A DNA stretch of 64,000 nucleotides from Lonsdalea britannica (GCF_002111595.1 NZ_LUTN01000012.1:61327-125326), one strand, 5' to 3'; positions 43,865-54,261 are shown, counted from the first letter of the stretch. The notes: a model not told the origin generated them from the sequence alone. Program-made: numbers and translations.

Positions 43865-44774
43865 TAACACTTCTATTTCACTAAACTATCTCCAACCTAT
43901 TAAATACAGAAAAAAACCAAAGATTTTAAATATTACATATTAAAATCAATGATATAAAAGATTAAAAAATAAGTAAAATTTATGTTAAGTTTTTGTTCTT
44001 ACTTAGATAATAATAAACATCATTGATTAGTTAACTAACTTTTAAGTGTGTGTATGGGGGATAGCAGTTTTAGCGAAAAATGAAGCGCTTGAGAAAGGGA
44101 AAGAGGGATCATCGTGTTGATGAGCAAAGTGTCTGTCAAATCTATGCACAAATTATACAGAAGCAAACAAGATGTCCTGTGGTGAAGCGTTGCCGTTCCT
44201 ACTGGATTTAACATACGGTGCCCCCTCAATACTTCCCCATCGGGTGGATGTAGATAGTGTGGTTTCATCCTTTTTAGATGCAGACACGCAGCATACCGTG
44301 CGATAAGTTCGAAAAACGCGCCGTAAAGCGTGGTCTGTTTTGGGCGAAGTTTTTGGTCAAAAAAACAATATATTCATCGTGTAGGGTACGCGTGGCAACC
44401 AGCGTCATAGCGGGATAATGGCCTGGCATGATGCTAGTACGCGTTGAGGAATTGGGTGCTGGTATCGAAAACGCCAGATTTTCTTACCCGTAGTTCTGAT
44501 AGAAAGTTCAGGCCATGCCAATAAGACAGCTCATCATTTTTAGTTGCTAGTTTTGCTTCTCAAACTACCTCGACATAAAGCAGGAAGCGAATGGTGGCCA
44601 CCATTGACTCCTTGCTCTTCGGTAAAAACTGAATAATGGGAATGCCGTGATGTCCTGAGCCCCCTTTTGTCAGCCTCAGAGCCCAAATGACCTATGAAAT
44701 TTCTCTTTCCGATGCGAGTGCCATTTAAGGGCTATTTCGCGTCGGATATACGGCTATGTCGGGGATTATCGAGA
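43865..44774. other. AT-rich intergenic region upstream of the operon, no gene seen
   Basis: About 900 bases without a credible gene. The first part (to about 44040) is very AT-rich and holds a 12-base palindrome TTAGTTAACTAA at 44027-44038. The remainder contains only short frames that match nothing I recognise and looks like decayed sequence next to a tRNA gene. No integrase or attachment repeat is visible. Confidence 0.4.
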
Positions 44775-44817
44775 CGAAAAAAAACCGCATACCCTTTTAA
44801 AGGTATGCGGTTTTTTC
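44775..44817 (-). terminator. Rho-independent terminator of tRNA-Asp
   Basis: A stem ACCGCATACC-TTT/AAA-GGTATGCGGT (44784-44812) is flanked by A-runs on the left and T-runs on the right. It ends aspV transcription on the minus strand and could also stop plus-strand transcription. A near-identical arrangement lies at 63926-63964. Confidence 0.85.
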
Positions 44818-44853
44818 ATCCAGGATGTTGAACAACACCCTGGGAAAGATAAG

Positions 44854-44930
44854 TGGCGGAACGGACGGGACTCGAACCCGCGACCCCCTGCGTGACAGGC
44901 AGGTATTCTAACCAACTGAACTACCGCTCC
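44854..44930 (-). tRNA. aspV: tRNA-Asp (GTC), aspV position
   Basis: The 77-base cloverleaf with encoded CCA reads GGAGCGGTAGTTCAGTTGG at its 5' end (minus strand), with anticodon GTC in the loop CTGTCAC and a T-arm GGTTCGAGTCC. It lies next to dnaQ, as aspV does in E. coli. This tRNA is a known insertion hotspot in enterobacteria, and the biosynthetic region to its left fits that. Confidence 0.97.
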
Positions 44931-44955
44931 ACTCTGCGCTCTGTGAGCGGGTTGA

Positions 44956-44984
44956 ATACTAAAATGGTGCCCTAATCACGTCAA
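44956..44984 (-). promoter_or_regulatory. Promoter of tRNA-Asp
   Basis: Minus-strand TTGACG (44979-44984) and TAGTAT (44956-44961) are separated by 17 bases, with a GC-rich discriminator before the tRNA start 25 bases further on, typical of stable RNA promoters. Confidence 0.7.
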
Positions 44985-45055
44985 TGCTTTTTCACGCTAA
45001 CCGACTCTGTTTGCTCAGATTTCCAGCGCAGAGTCTGTTTTCGCTCAGGCGATGT

Positions 45056-45790
45056 TCAATCACGCCACAGGCAGCTGCCGCCTTTTTTCACAATCAGATC
45101 GAGCCGCTGTTCATGCGCCATTACCTCGTCATCGCTGGCGTAGATCACCGGCAACGCTGACGCCGGACGCGCGATGCGCTGAATAGTGTCTCCCTGATTC
45201 GCCTGCTGCGACCCTTCGTTATCCGTGGAAAACGCGAGCGAACGCTGGCCGCCGGTCATCGCCAGATAGACTTCCGCCAGAATTTCGGCATCGAGTAACG
45301 CGCCGTGTAGCGTACGCTTGCTGTTGTCGATCAGATAACGGTCGCACAACGCATCCAGGTTGTTACGCTTGCCGGGGAAAAGCTTACGGGCCAACAGCAG
45401 GCTATCCGTGATTTTGCAGAAAGTTTCCGTCTTGGGAATATCTCGCTGCAGCATCCGGAACTCGTAGTCCATAAAGCCGATATCAAACGCCGCGTTATGG
45501 ATGACCAGCTCGGCGCCACGGATAAAGTCCATGAAGTCGTCGGCAATGTCGGCATAAGTAGGTTTATCGACCAGGAACTCGTCGCTGATCCCGTGAACGT
45601 TATAGGCTTCCGGGTCGATCAGGCGATCGGGCTTGAGGTAAACATGATAGTTGCGGCCGGTTAGACGACGGTTAATCACCTCAACGGCACCGATTTCGAT
45701 GATGCGATGACCTTCGTAATGAACACCCAACTTGTTCATACCCGTGGTTTCGGTATCCAGGACGATTTGTCGTGTTATTTCAGTGCTCAT
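45056..45790 (-). CDS. dnaQ: DNA polymerase III epsilon subunit (3'-5' proofreading exonuclease)
   Basis: The 244-residue protein has Exo[12 protein letters not shown], Exo[17 protein letters not shown] and Exo[21 protein letters not shown] of DEDDh exonucleases, and a C-terminal part for binding the polymerase alpha subunit. It proofreads during chromosome replication. It is divergent from rnhA with 55 bases between starts, as in E. coli, where their promoters overlap. Confidence 0.97.
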   Translation of the reverse strand: MSTEITRQIVLDTETTGMNKLGVHYEGHRIIEIGAVEVINRRLTGRNYHVYLKPDRLIDPEAYNVHGISDEFLVDKPTYADIADDFMDFIRGAELVIHNAAFDIGFMDYEFRMLQRDIPKTETFCKITDSLLLARKLFPGKRNNLDALCDRYLIDNSKRTLHGALLDAEILAEVYLAMTGGQRSLAFSTDNEGSQQANQGDTIQRIARPASALPVIYASDDEVMAHEQRLDLIVKKGGSCLWRD

Positions 45791-45845
45791 CGTTTTCGTT
45801 TATGTCAGACTTGTGGTTTTCAGCATGGACAAGAGTCTACCAGAG

Positions 45846-46310
45846 ATGCGTAAACAGGTAGAAATTTTCACCGACGGCTCCTGCCTCGGCAACCCCGGCC
45901 CCGGGGGCTACGGCGCGGTGTTGCGCTATAAACAGCACGAAAAAGAGCTCAGCGCCGGTTACCGTCTCACGACGAATAATCGCATGGAGTTGATGGCGGC
46001 GATTGTATCGCTGGAGTCGCTGACCACACCGTGCGACGTGACGCTCAGTACGGACAGCCAATACGTCCGTCAGGGGATCACCAGTTGGATTCACAACTGG
46101 AAAAAACGCGGATGGAAAACCGCCGACAAAAAGCCGGTAAAAAATGTCGATCTCTGGCAGCGGCTGGATTTAGCGATCCACCACCACACCATCCAGTGGG
46201 AATGGGTGAAAGGCCATGCCGGTCACCCGGAAAACGAACGTTGCGATCAGCTAGCGCGTGAAGCGGCAGGCTCTCCAACACAGGATGACGTCGGTTACAA
46301 ACAGGATTAA
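45846..46310 (+). CDS. rnhA: Ribonuclease HI
   Basis: The start is placed at ATG 45846 (MRKQVEIF), matching the usual 155-residue enzyme; the open frame extends back over dnaQ. The four catalytic acids are in [27 protein letters not shown] and NERCDQLA. It degrades RNA in RNA-DNA hybrids in the cytoplasm. Confidence 0.97.
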   Translation: MRKQVEIFTDGSCLGNPGPGGYGAVLRYKQHEKELSAGYRLTTNNRMELMAAIVSLESLTTPCDVTLSTDSQYVRQGITSWIHNWKKRGWKTADKKPVKNVDLWQRLDLAIHHHTIQWEWVKGHAGHPENERCDQLAREAAGSPTQDDVGYKQD

Positions 46311-47028
46311 TCCGGGCCGCGACGATAACTTTTCGTCACGCCCACCGGACTGCGCATCGGTGTTTTTTTCAGTCTGGAACGCATCGGCGTAAACGTTAGC
46401 GGCACAGTGCGTTTACGCGCCACAATCAGGTTCAAACATCCCAGCAGCGGCAGATGGTTGTTCCAACGGCCCTGCCCTTGCTGACGCCAGGGCAAGGCAT
46501 GCAGCTGGTGTGATGCACGATTTCATAGTTGAGCAGATTCAGCCAGTCCTGCAGCCGCATCTGGCTGAACATTCGACTGCAATACGGCTGTCGACGCCGG
46601 ATCCCCGGCACCACCTTTCCCAATCCCATCAAACTCATCGGATTAAAACCGCTGATGATGAGCCAGCCATCGTTGATCAACACACGATCCACTTCCCGCA
46701 GCACGCGATGGGGATCGCTGGAGTACGCCAGGGCGTGAATCAGTAGACAGGCATCCACAGATTTCTCGATAAACGGCAGTTGGCACGGGTCGGCGATGAC
46801 ATCCGCACAGGCACGGTTCTGGGTAACGTTAATCTGATGGGGGATGGCGCAGTCCGCGCTATTCAATTCTGCGCTCAGCGCGCCTACCCTCACCAGGTGA
46901 AAACCAAAAATCTTCGGCCACCACGGCTGTAGCGCATCGTCGAGCGTATCGCGATAGGATGTCCCCCAGGGGATGGAGTCCCATGAATCAGGAGCCTCTA
47001 CAGTCTGGACAGTTTGTGCTGGCTTCAT
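46307..47028 (-). pseudogene. yafS: YafS-like SAM methyltransferase, apparent frameshift near 46497
   Basis: The first frame (from ATG 47028) reads as the YafS/class I methyltransferase family (DVIADPCQLPF, LLIHALAYSSDPHRVLREVDRVL, GFNPMSLMGLG) to HHTSCMP. It then runs into non-homologous residues. The true C-terminus (LPWRQQGQG, HLPLLGCLNLIVARKRTVPL) continues one frame over to a stop at 46307. A single-base loss in the CCTTGCCC stretch accounts for it. The position between rnhA and gloB matches E. coli yafS. Whether the break is real or an assembly error cannot be told. Confidence 0.8.
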
Positions 47029-47071
47029 GTTCTAGTATCTTCCACAGGTAACGGCAAACAGAGGACTCACC

Positions 47072-47827
47072 ATGAATCTTATCAGTGTTCCCGCACTCAA
47101 AGATAACTACATTTGGTTACTGATCAATCAACACAAGGCGTGTGTGATCGTCGACCCCGGAGAAGCCGCGCCGGTGCTGGCGGCGCTGGAAGCGCAGCAG
47201 CTTACGCCGGTGGCTATTCTGTTAACCCACCACCATCAGGACCACGTCGGCGGCGTAAAAGCCTTGAAGGAACGCTTTCCCCACATCGACATTTACGGTC
47301 CGCAGGAAACTTCCCGCAGCGGAACGACACATATCTTAAACGAGGGCGACCGCCTGACGTTGCTGGACTCGGAATTTTCTATTTTTTCCGTCCCAGGGCA
47401 TACAGCGGGACATATCGCGTATTATAGCGCTCCATACCTGTTTTGCGGCGACACGCTGTTTTCCGCTGGATGCGGACGTATTTTTGAAGGCACACCGGAA
47501 CAAATGTTTGAATCGGTAAGCAAACTTTCCCGGCTACCGAATGAGACATTGGTGTGTTGCGCTCACGAATATACGTTGTCAAACCTGGAGTTCGCCCATC
47601 GGTTATGGCCAGAGGAACCGACAATTGCCGACTATCTGCTAAAAGTCAGACAATTAAGGGAAAAAGGGCTGTCAACAGTCCCGACAAACCTCGGTTTTGA
47701 GCGAAATATTAATCTTTTTTTACGTTGTCATAACACTGATTTACAAAGAAAAATATTTAACGATGTGAGCACCAGGGGCGATTGGCAGACATTTGCGCAA
47801 CTAAGGGCTATGAAGGACCACTTCTGA
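47072..47827 (+). CDS. gloB: Hydroxyacylglutathione hydrolase (glyoxalase II)
   Basis: The 251-residue metallo-beta-lactamase-fold protein has [10 protein letters not shown] as the metal site, [24 protein letters not shown] and [13 protein letters not shown]. It hydrolyses S-lactoylglutathione in methylglyoxal detoxification. Divergent from yafS, as in E. coli. Confidence 0.96.
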   Translation: MNLISVPALKDNYIWLLINQHKACVIVDPGEAAPVLAALEAQQLTPVAILLTHHHQDHVGGVKALKERFPHIDIYGPQETSRSGTTHILNEGDRLTLLDSEFSIFSVPGHTAGHIAYYSAPYLFCGDTLFSAGCGRIFEGTPEQMFESVSKLSRLPNETLVCCAHEYTLSNLEFAHRLWPEEPTIADYLLKVRQLREKGLSTVPTNLGFERNINLFLRCHNTDLQRKIFNDVSTRGDWQTFAQLRAMKDHF

Positions 47828-47897
47828 AGGTTTTAGTTGTACGCATTGACCAATCAAAGTATGATCGTTCGTCTTTTGAGCAACTGTTGACAAAAAT

Positions 47898-49286
47898 ATG
47901 AAGGCTAAAGCGATACTTATCGCCTCGGTCTTGTTGGCAGGCTGCCAGGTTTCACCCCATGATACCTCCCAGCCCAAACAACATGCACAGAGTCTGTCTT
48001 CGGCCAGTCAAAGTGAAGCAGGAAAGTATGCCGAAGGTCGAGAGACCGGGGCGCGATGGTTGGATGATGACAGCCTCGCGCAGCAGGACCTGTGGAACTT
48101 AATTAGTCGTGAGCTGAAGATGGAGGTTCCGGAAAACGCCCGGATCCGCGAGCAGAAACAGCGTTATTTGAAAAATAAGAGCTATCTCCACGATGTAACA
48201 TTACGGGCAGAGCCGTACATGTACTGGATAGTCGAGCAGATTAAGCAACGTAAAATGCCGATGGAACTGGTACTGCTACCCATAGTGGAGAGCGCTTTTA
48301 ATCCAAACGCCCAATCGTCGGCCAACGCCGTTGGATTGTGGCAGATTGTCCCAGGAACGGGACGTCATTATGGATTGCAGCAAGATAAATGGTACGACGG
48401 ACGCCGCGATGTCGCCGCTTCCACGACAGCCGCATTAAACATGATGCAGCGCCTTAACCGGATGTTTGATGGAGACTGGTTGCTGACCATCGCCGCCTAT
48501 AACAGTGGTGAAGGTCGTGTGATGCAAGCCATCAAAGCGAATAAGGCAAAGGGCCGCCCAACGAATTACTGGTCATTGGCGCTCCCTTACGAAACGTCGA
48601 TTTACGTGCCCAAGATGCTGGCTTTAAGCGACATTTTAAAGCATAGCAAAAAATACGGCCTTGACCTGCCGAAAACGAATGAAGAACGTGCCCTGGCGCA
48701 AGTGGATTTAGGACAGCAGATGCAGCTGACCCAAGCCGCCGAGCTAGCCGGTTTACCCGTCACAAAATTGAAAAGCTACAATACGGGTTATAAACAGAAT
48801 GTGACTGCGCCAAACGGGCCGCATTACATTATGGTACCGAAGGCACATGTCGAGCAGTTGAAAGACTCGCTGGCAGAAGTAGATATTGCGGCGGTTCAGC
48901 CGACGCGTCTGGCACAAACAACCCGGGGTTCTGAATATAAAGTCCGTACAGGCGATACGTTATCCGCCATCGCCAAACGGCTCAATGTCAGCACCAAAGA
49001 CCTGCAGAACTGGAATAACCTTCGTGGCAATACGGTGAAAGCAGGTCAAACGCTTCAGGTCGCGAAAGCATCTTTCGCCACGGCAGGGTCTGATGCCAGC
49101 AGTAAAAGTGGCTCGATCATCTACCATGTTCGCAAAGGTGACTCGCTGGCAAGTATCGCCAAACGTCACGGCGTCGACATCGCAGATGTGATGCGCTGGA
49201 ATACGGTCATTAACAAGAATGCCAATATCCAGCCGGGCGACAGACTGACGCTGTTCGTCAGCAAAAAACAATCTCCCGATTCCTGA
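47898..49286 (+). CDS. mltD: Membrane-bound lytic murein transglycosylase D
   Basis: The 462-residue lipoprotein has a signal peptide with lipobox LLAGC (Cys16), an SLT domain with the catalytic Glu in VESAFNPNA and the GLWQIVPGTGRHYGL segment, and two LysM domains at the C-terminus (YKVRTGDTLSAIAKRLNV and YHVRKGDSLASIAKRHGV). It cleaves peptidoglycan from the outer membrane. A terminator follows. Confidence 0.96.
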   Translation: MKAKAILIASVLLAGCQVSPHDTSQPKQHAQSLSSASQSEAGKYAEGRETGARWLDDDSLAQQDLWNLISRELKMEVPENARIREQKQRYLKNKSYLHDVTLRAEPYMYWIVEQIKQRKMPMELVLLPIVESAFNPNAQSSANAVGLWQIVPGTGRHYGLQQDKWYDGRRDVAASTTAALNMMQRLNRMFDGDWLLTIAAYNSGEGRVMQAIKANKAKGRPTNYWSLALPYETSIYVPKMLALSDILKHSKKYGLDLPKTNEERALAQVDLGQQMQLTQAAELAGLPVTKLKSYNTGYKQNVTAPNGPHYIMVPKAHVEQLKDSLAEVDIAAVQPTRLAQTTRGSEYKVRTGDTLSAIAKRLNVSTKDLQNWNNLRGNTVKAGQTLQVAKASFATAGSDASSKSGSIIYHVRKGDSLASIAKRHGVDIADVMRWNTVINKNANIQPGDRLTLFVSKKQSPDS

Positions 49287-49301
49287 TCGGTCACGTAAAG
49301 C

Positions 49302-49329
49302 AAAAACCTCTCTTCGGAGAGGTTTTTTT
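49302..49329 (+). terminator. Rho-independent terminator of mltD
   Basis: AAAACCTCTC-TTCG-GAGAGGTTTTTTT forms a tight hairpin with a tetraloop and T-tract 16 bases after the mltD stop. Confidence 0.92.
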
Positions 49330-49411
49330 ATGGGCGTAACGCCGTGACAGCAACAGAAACGAGGGAAAGCGAAGGCCGTTCATTCAAACCCCAGGCCATC
49401 GGCCGAAGCGC

Positions 49412-50197
49412 CTAGAGATTGAACTCCACCCGCAGCGGGTTGTGATCGGAAGCATCGGTGACCAGCACGGAGGCGTGCGCCACGTCGAGCTCGCGGTAGA
49501 AAACGAAATCCAGTGGACGACCAAACGCCCTGCGCCGCTGATCGTTGCTAAACATCACCTCTTTTAACCCCATTACCCCGGCAAAACGGTAGAGCGCATT
49601 GCTTCTCGGCTGGCTCCAGGCGTTGAAATCCCCCGCCATAATCACGGGTCCGCTGTGATGATTCAGATGTTCTCCAATAGCCTGCAGCTGTTTGGTATAG
49701 ACCTCGACGCCGAAGCTGAAATTGACGGCGTGAATGTTCACGACCATCAATGAACGTCCATCGTGTAGGCGGTAGATCGTCACCAGCGCGGATTTGGACA
49801 GGCGCAGCAGCGGCTCACGCTCACGCAAAGGACAGCAATACATTGGTTGCGCGGCAGAGAGCGTCATTACGCCTGAAGCATGCTGCGGAAGGGAAAAAGC
49901 GGGAACCTGATCGGCGGCAGGATAGTGGGAGGTGGCGAACTGAATCAACGCCGGCGAACTCTGCGCTTCCTGTAGGAGCATCAGTTGAGCGTTCTGGCCA
50001 AAGCCTTTCAGCACCGACAGCCAATCCATCCGCTGTTGTTTAAAAATATTCCACACCAGCAGACGTAAAACACCGTCCTCCAAAGGCAGCGGACCGGATA
50101 ATACCGGCTGCCCGGAATAATGCATCACCACCGGCTGGAAAATTCTCTCCACAGGCTGCCCGGCTACATATCTCATGGCATAAGTTTTCTTTCGCAC
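49412..50197 (-). CDS. yafD: Endonuclease/exonuclease/phosphatase family protein YafD
   Basis: The 261-residue protein has [32 protein letters not shown] and SDHNPLRV, the DNase I-like fold signatures. It matches E. coli YafD in length and position. The natural substrate is not established. Confidence 0.92.
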   Translation of the reverse strand: MRKKTYAMRYVAGQPVERIFQPVVMHYSGQPVLSGPLPLEDGVLRLLVWNIFKQQRMDWLSVLKGFGQNAQLMLLQEAQSSPALIQFATSHYPAADQVPAFSLPQHASGVMTLSAAQPMYCCPLREREPLLRLSKSALVTIYRLHDGRSLMVVNIHAVNFSFGVEVYTKQLQAIGEHLNHHSGPVIMAGDFNAWSQPRSNALYRFAGVMGLKEVMFSNDQRRRAFGRPLDFVFYRELDVAHASVLVTDASDHNPLRVEFNL

Positions 50198-50639
50198 GTC
50201 TCGCCTGCTATCAAGATGACTGAGTGTCAGCGACTGCTTACTGCAACAGTGATAGTCCAGTTATAGGGCTTTGCCGATGAGTTTCAACAGCGGATTGGAA
50301 AACGAGGGGAGCCAGTTGGGGCAAAATGCGGGATCAAAACAGTCAGGATTCTTGCCCATAAAAAAGAAAAAATACTCCATATTGCAATCACATACGTGAC
50401 ATGAGCGCAGCAGAGCAATCGTTACTGTGTCACCCCATCACTTATAATGTAATAAGAAACTACGTCTGTTCGTCATGACAGCGACCGCCAGCGGTTCTGA
50501 TGCAGATGATCAACATGGTCTATAGAGCACGGTCGAATACGCCGTCAACAAGATAAAAAAGCCCTGAACAAAGTGTTCAGGCTATCGGGTTCGCCGTGTG
50601 CCGCACCAGACATACAACGGCACCTAACGTGAAGGCGTG
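50198..50639. other. Intergenic region at the boundary of the core block
   Basis: No gene seen in 442 bases. A minus-strand terminator at 50555-50581 closes the transcript entering from the right. In E. coli the next genes here are yafC and dkgB, which are absent, so this is the left edge of the region C insertion or replacement. Confidence 0.6.
50555..50581 (-). terminator. Rho-independent terminator of region C operon
   Basis: CCTGAACA/TGTTCAGG (50563-50570, 50574-50581) is followed on the minus strand by GGGC and a run of six T. It lies about 60 bases downstream of the stop of the duplicated-barrel gene. Confidence 0.75.
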
Positions 50640-51452
50640 CTAGTCACAGGTTCCGCATTCGGCGACGGAGATGTAGTCCGTATAAATCTGCGGCGAGCCA
50701 GAGAACGAGGCCAGTTTTTTCCACTCTTCATACATCTGCTTCGTATCGCGATGCGCCTGAGCGAACTTGTCCGTTTCCTGAGTGCCGATATCCGCCTCCG
50801 GATAAAACACCGTCAATGCCTCCACGCTCTCAATCTCCATCATGACGACGTATTGATCCAGCCGGTTGCCGCGCTCCCCTTTCAACAAATGAAATTTCCA
50901 GCCGGGATAGTCCTCTATGCGGTGGTGATTCTCCGCGATAAAGGACTCGAACTCCGCGGGGGTAACCCCCGTTCGCAAGGCCAGATTATGAATGCCGATG
51001 ACTCGCGCAGTCTCGTCCCCCTCCTCCCCTTGATGATAGCGAGGGCCGGGTTTCACCGTACTTTTGTTGTTTTCCGCCAAAAGCTGGTAGTCGGTGAACA
51101 ACGTGGGCAATTCCGCGAAAGTGGCCAGATGTTTCCACACTTCGAGGATCTCCTGCGCCTCAGGCGCATCCTGCCAGAACTGCCGAGCCAGCGCCGTGAG
51201 GTTGCCGTTTTCATCGACGTACAGATCGCGCGCCTCGGCATTTTTCATTTCGAACAACATCAGATATTGGTCGGTACGTTCCCCGCGCAGCCCGCGCAAC
51301 AAGGTCCAACGCCATCCCGGATAAATCGGCAGTTGAACGCCTTTATCACGCACAAAGGCTTCAAACTGTGCGTTAGTGACCCCCGCTTCGGTATCAATAC
51401 CAATGTAATAAAAACTGAATACACGAGAAGAGAAGTTTTGCATCACACTCAT
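50640..51452 (-). CDS. Tandem-duplicated dimeric alpha-beta barrel-like protein
   Basis: The 270-residue protein consists of two homologous halves. Half one has GVTNAQFEAFVRDKG, YPGWRWTLLRGLRGERTDQYL and EVWKHLATF-TDYQ. Half two has GVTPAEFESFIAENH, YPGWKFHLLKGERGNRLDQYV and EEWKKLASF-TDYI. The pattern suggests an ABM/dimeric alpha-beta barrel fold fused into a pseudo-dimer. I know no named family for it. It ends CGTCD. It is the last gene of the operon with the radical SAM enzyme and two glycosyltransferases, so a role as accessory or tailoring protein is possible. Confidence 0.6.
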   Translation of the reverse strand: MSVMQNFSSRVFSFYYIGIDTEAGVTNAQFEAFVRDKGVQLPIYPGWRWTLLRGLRGERTDQYLMLFEMKNAEARDLYVDENGNLTALARQFWQDAPEAQEILEVWKHLATFAELPTLFTDYQLLAENNKSTVKPGPRYHQGEEGDETARVIGIHNLALRTGVTPAEFESFIAENHHRIEDYPGWKFHLLKGERGNRLDQYVVMMEIESVEALTVFYPEADIGTQETDKFAQAHRDTKQMYEEWKKLASFSGSPQIYTDYISVAECGTCD

Positions 51453-51562
51453 CCTTACACGCCTGAACCGCGCCGACGGGCTAAGTCACCGGCGGCGGGT
51501 TTTCGGCGTACGTTCCGTATTTTTAAGCTCCCTCATTTGACGCCCTGAGGCGTCAGAGTCGC

Positions 51563-52990
51563 TTACTCAAACTGCGTGTTGATAATGGCTTCCACCAGCA
51601 CTCGTCCTGCGGGCGTTAAGGTCACCACGGCGTTGTCCACGGTCACCAACCCTTTCTCTTCAAGTTGGGGCAACGCCGCCGAGATGGTGGGATTATCAAA
51701 GAAGCTTTCCCCATCAAATCGTTGTTTGTAGACCGCATCGTCAACCGGGATCAGCGTCGATAGCGCCATTTTGAAAGCATTGACACGCTGCTGATGCGGG
51801 GAGAAGCCACGTATCGATCCGCAGGGCAGACGTCCCTCGTTCAGGGCATCGCGATACTCTCCGTACTCCGTCAGGTTAATCATCTCGGAGCGACGCGACT
51901 TAGAGCTTCCGCCCAGCCCTATCGCGACCTCGGGATATTGCTTGTCGAGATCGGTGATCAGGCTTTTCCATTTCTCCGGCGGCAAATCACGTTTGTGGAA
52001 ATACATCGTGGGATGTTCGAGGTAGTCGTCGGCCAGATAGCCCTCCACCAGCTGACGCATCTGGTACTGTTTTCCCAGACTCGGCATTTCGTTATCGCCC
52101 AGCGAGATCAGCTTGCGTTGCCAGAGGTTTTTACGTTTCCCCGACACGCCGCTGCGGGTTTCCATAAACTCTTTCATGTGCAGCTTGGTGCAAACCACAT
52201 GCGACAGGTCGTACTTCTTCACCATCTCCATGTCGTAGGCCACATCATCCACCGTCTGTCCCATCAGCCCATACATCAGGTCGATCGTGATCAGCTCGTA
52301 CCCCATCGCTTTGGCATTTTCCAACGTAGAAAAACACTCCGCCGCCGTATGTCTTCTGCCGCAGGCATGGATGAGGCGATCGTTGAACGACTGAGCGCCG
52401 AACGACAACTTGGTGAATCCCAACTCTTTCAAGATGCTCAGATAGTTTTCAGGCAGGCTGCCCGGCTCGCCTTCAAACCGCAGCGTGGCGGAGGAGAAGT
52501 TGAAGTTCTCCATGTAAAACGCCATCAGCCGACGCAATTCGGCCTCCGGCAACAGCGAAGGCGTGCCGCCGAAAATGTTGAATTCACCGACGGGCGTACG
52601 AGCGAGGCTGGGAACATGCTTCAGCCACAGCTGCGCCTCTTTTATATTCAGATCCACCACTTCGGTGAACAGCGCGCCCGCTTTGGCTGATTCCGGGTTG
52701 AGGATCACCGTAGGGAACTGGCAAAAGTGACACTTATAGCGGCAAGTTGGGATATAAGCCCAGAGGTGGATCCGCTCTGCTTTGCCCACTTCCACATCCA
52801 TGTCTGCATGAAAATCAGAGAGCGGGTAATCCTCAATATCGCCGGGGAAAACGTGGCACCCAAAGGGGTCTTTGACGACATAGTCGAGCAGCTTCGCATT
52901 CTCTTCCTTCGCCAGCACCTCACACACTATCGGTGTGGGATACCGGCTATCGAGATCGAGCAAGGTATCAAGATGGCTCTTATTCATCAA
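51563..52990 (-). CDS. HemN-like radical SAM enzyme
   Basis: The 475-residue protein has the cluster motif CRYKCHFC (Cys83, Cys87, Cys90; CxxxCxxC), followed by FNIFGGTPSLLP and MYGLMGQTVDD, as in coproporphyrinogen-oxidase-like radical SAM proteins. The C-terminal ~60 residues look like a HemN-type winged helix. Biosynthetic HemN-like enzymes do methyl transfers, cyclopropanations and C-C bond reactions rather than haem synthesis. It is 4-base-overlapped with the glycosyltransferase gene, so haem synthesis is unlikely to be its job here. Confidence 0.85.
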   Translation of the reverse strand: MMNKSHLDTLLDLDSRYPTPIVCEVLAKEENAKLLDYVVKDPFGCHVFPGDIEDYPLSDFHADMDVEVGKAERIHLWAYIPTCRYKCHFCQFPTVILNPESAKAGALFTEVVDLNIKEAQLWLKHVPSLARTPVGEFNIFGGTPSLLPEAELRRLMAFYMENFNFSSATLRFEGEPGSLPENYLSILKELGFTKLSFGAQSFNDRLIHACGRRHTAAECFSTLENAKAMGYELITIDLMYGLMGQTVDDVAYDMEMVKKYDLSHVVCTKLHMKEFMETRSGVSGKRKNLWQRKLISLGDNEMPSLGKQYQMRQLVEGYLADDYLEHPTMYFHKRDLPPEKWKSLITDLDKQYPEVAIGLGGSSKSRRSEMINLTEYGEYRDALNEGRLPCGSIRGFSPHQQRVNAFKMALSTLIPVDDAVYKQRFDGESFFDNPTISAALPQLEEKGLVTVDNAVVTLTPAGRVLVEAIINTQFE

Positions 52991-54261
52991 AACACCCCGC
53001 CATTGGCAAAATAGTTATGCGCTTCGCCCGACTCGCGGTCTTCGCAGAAGTAGTACACAAAGCGCAGGAAGTCTTTTTCATCCACGGTATCGAAACAGGC
53101 TGGCAGCGGCGGTGCTGAGCCGATATCCTCACCGACAAAACGCCGCAGCGAATTGAATATCTCGTGTCGGAATTCAAAATAGAGGCGGAAGGCGGGCGTT
53201 TTATATGCGTGGATCGGCTTGAAGTCGACGACGCTGGTTTCATACTTGATTTGATAGATACGGCGGTACAAACTTTCCGCCACTTCCGGCGTGAAGAACT
53301 CGATCACCTCTGGGTTATCAACTAGCAGCGACGGATTCAATAAGACCGGCAATACGATATTTTTCGGTATGTAGTCTTTGATCGAGTTAAACCATGAGAT
53401 TTCAGCCTGTTCAGGCGACAAATCCTGATAGTTTTCCAGCGCGTGCTCCGTAGGGCGAACATCTTTCATGATGATGATGCCGTCTTTTCCGTAAGCGGTC
53501 CCGTTCATCACCTCGTACAGCAGCGTGTCCACGCGTCGGCTGTTGATTTTGACGTAAGCGTCCGGCGCATAGACCGGCTTACCGCCGCAGGCAATGACCT
53601 TGATGCCAAAGTCCCAGTCGTCGGAGAGGTGTTCGACAAAGCGTCCCCCTTCCAACTGGTAAAAAATCTCGATGCCGCCTACCGCATCGTACATCCGTTT
53701 TTCGACCGCGAAACCTTTACCGTCAGGGAAACCGCCGAACAGCGAGAACGAAAAGTGGCGGCAACGCAGAGTTTTATCGATTTCACGATACAGATTGGGC
53801 CGCAGTTCGAAATCACTTTTGTCGTAGTAGTAATTACAGGTGCCCAAATCGCCTTGTTGTTCGATCATGGTATAAACCAGTTCGTCGATCCAATATTGAT
53901 CGACTTCGCAGTCCGCATCGGCGGAAACGATATAGTGCTTATTATTGACGCCGTATTCGATATTACGAATACTGGCGCGCTGAGAAGCGTAATCCATCCC
54001 TTTCTTTCTCGCGGAAGAGACGCCCTGCGTAGTTTCATTAATGATATGTACCGTCAGGTCTTTATATTTATCCTGAGCCACTTTCACTTTCTGAATGGAG
54101 TCATCCGTCGAATTATTATCAACGATAATTAATTCCATGTTATCCAGGGTAAATATTCCGTATTTCGATTTCTGCTGATAAATAGAATCTATGACGGCTT
54201 CGATACGATTCCCTTCATTATAAACCGGCAGCACGATGGATATATATGTTTCTTTACGCAT
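52987..54261 (-). CDS. Family 2 glycosyltransferase
   Basis: The 424-residue protein starts with ISIVLPVYNEGNRIEAVIDS, then ELIIVDNNSTDDS and IVSADADCEVDQYWID, the GT-A fold signatures (DAD as DxD). There are no obvious membrane helices, so it is probably cytoplasmic. The C-terminal ~150 residues have no recognised domain. It transfers a sugar from a nucleotide donor; acceptor unknown. It lies between another glycosyltransferase and the radical SAM gene. Confidence 0.85.
   Translation of the reverse strand: MRKETYISIVLPVYNEGNRIEAVIDSIYQQKSKYGIFTLDNMELIIVDNNSTDDSIQKVKVAQDKYKDLTVHIINETTQGVSSARKKGMDYASQRASIRNIEYGVNNKHYIVSADADCEVDQYWIDELVYTMIEQQGDLGTCNYYYDKSDFELRPNLYREIDKTLRCRHFSFSLFGGFPDGKGFAVEKRMYDAVGGIEIFYQLEGGRFVEHLSDDWDFGIKVIACGGKPVYAPDAYVKINSRRVDTLLYEVMNGTAYGKDGIIIMKDVRPTEHALENYQDLSPEQAEISWFNSIKDYIPKNIVLPVLLNPSLLVDNPEVIEFFTPEVAESLYRRIYQIKYETSVVDFKPIHAYKTPAFRLYFEFRHEIFNSLRRFVGEDIGSAPPLPACFDTVDEKDFLRFVYYFCEDRESGEAHNYFANGGVF

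Noticed and set aside
44035..44268. 77-codon open frame upstream of the operon
   Set aside because: No motif, no ribosome-binding site and unusual composition; treated as non-coding.
51563..52990. Haem biosynthesis hemN
   Set aside because: Gene context (two glycosyltransferases, duplicated barrel protein) does not fit haem synthesis and the N-terminus is atypical.
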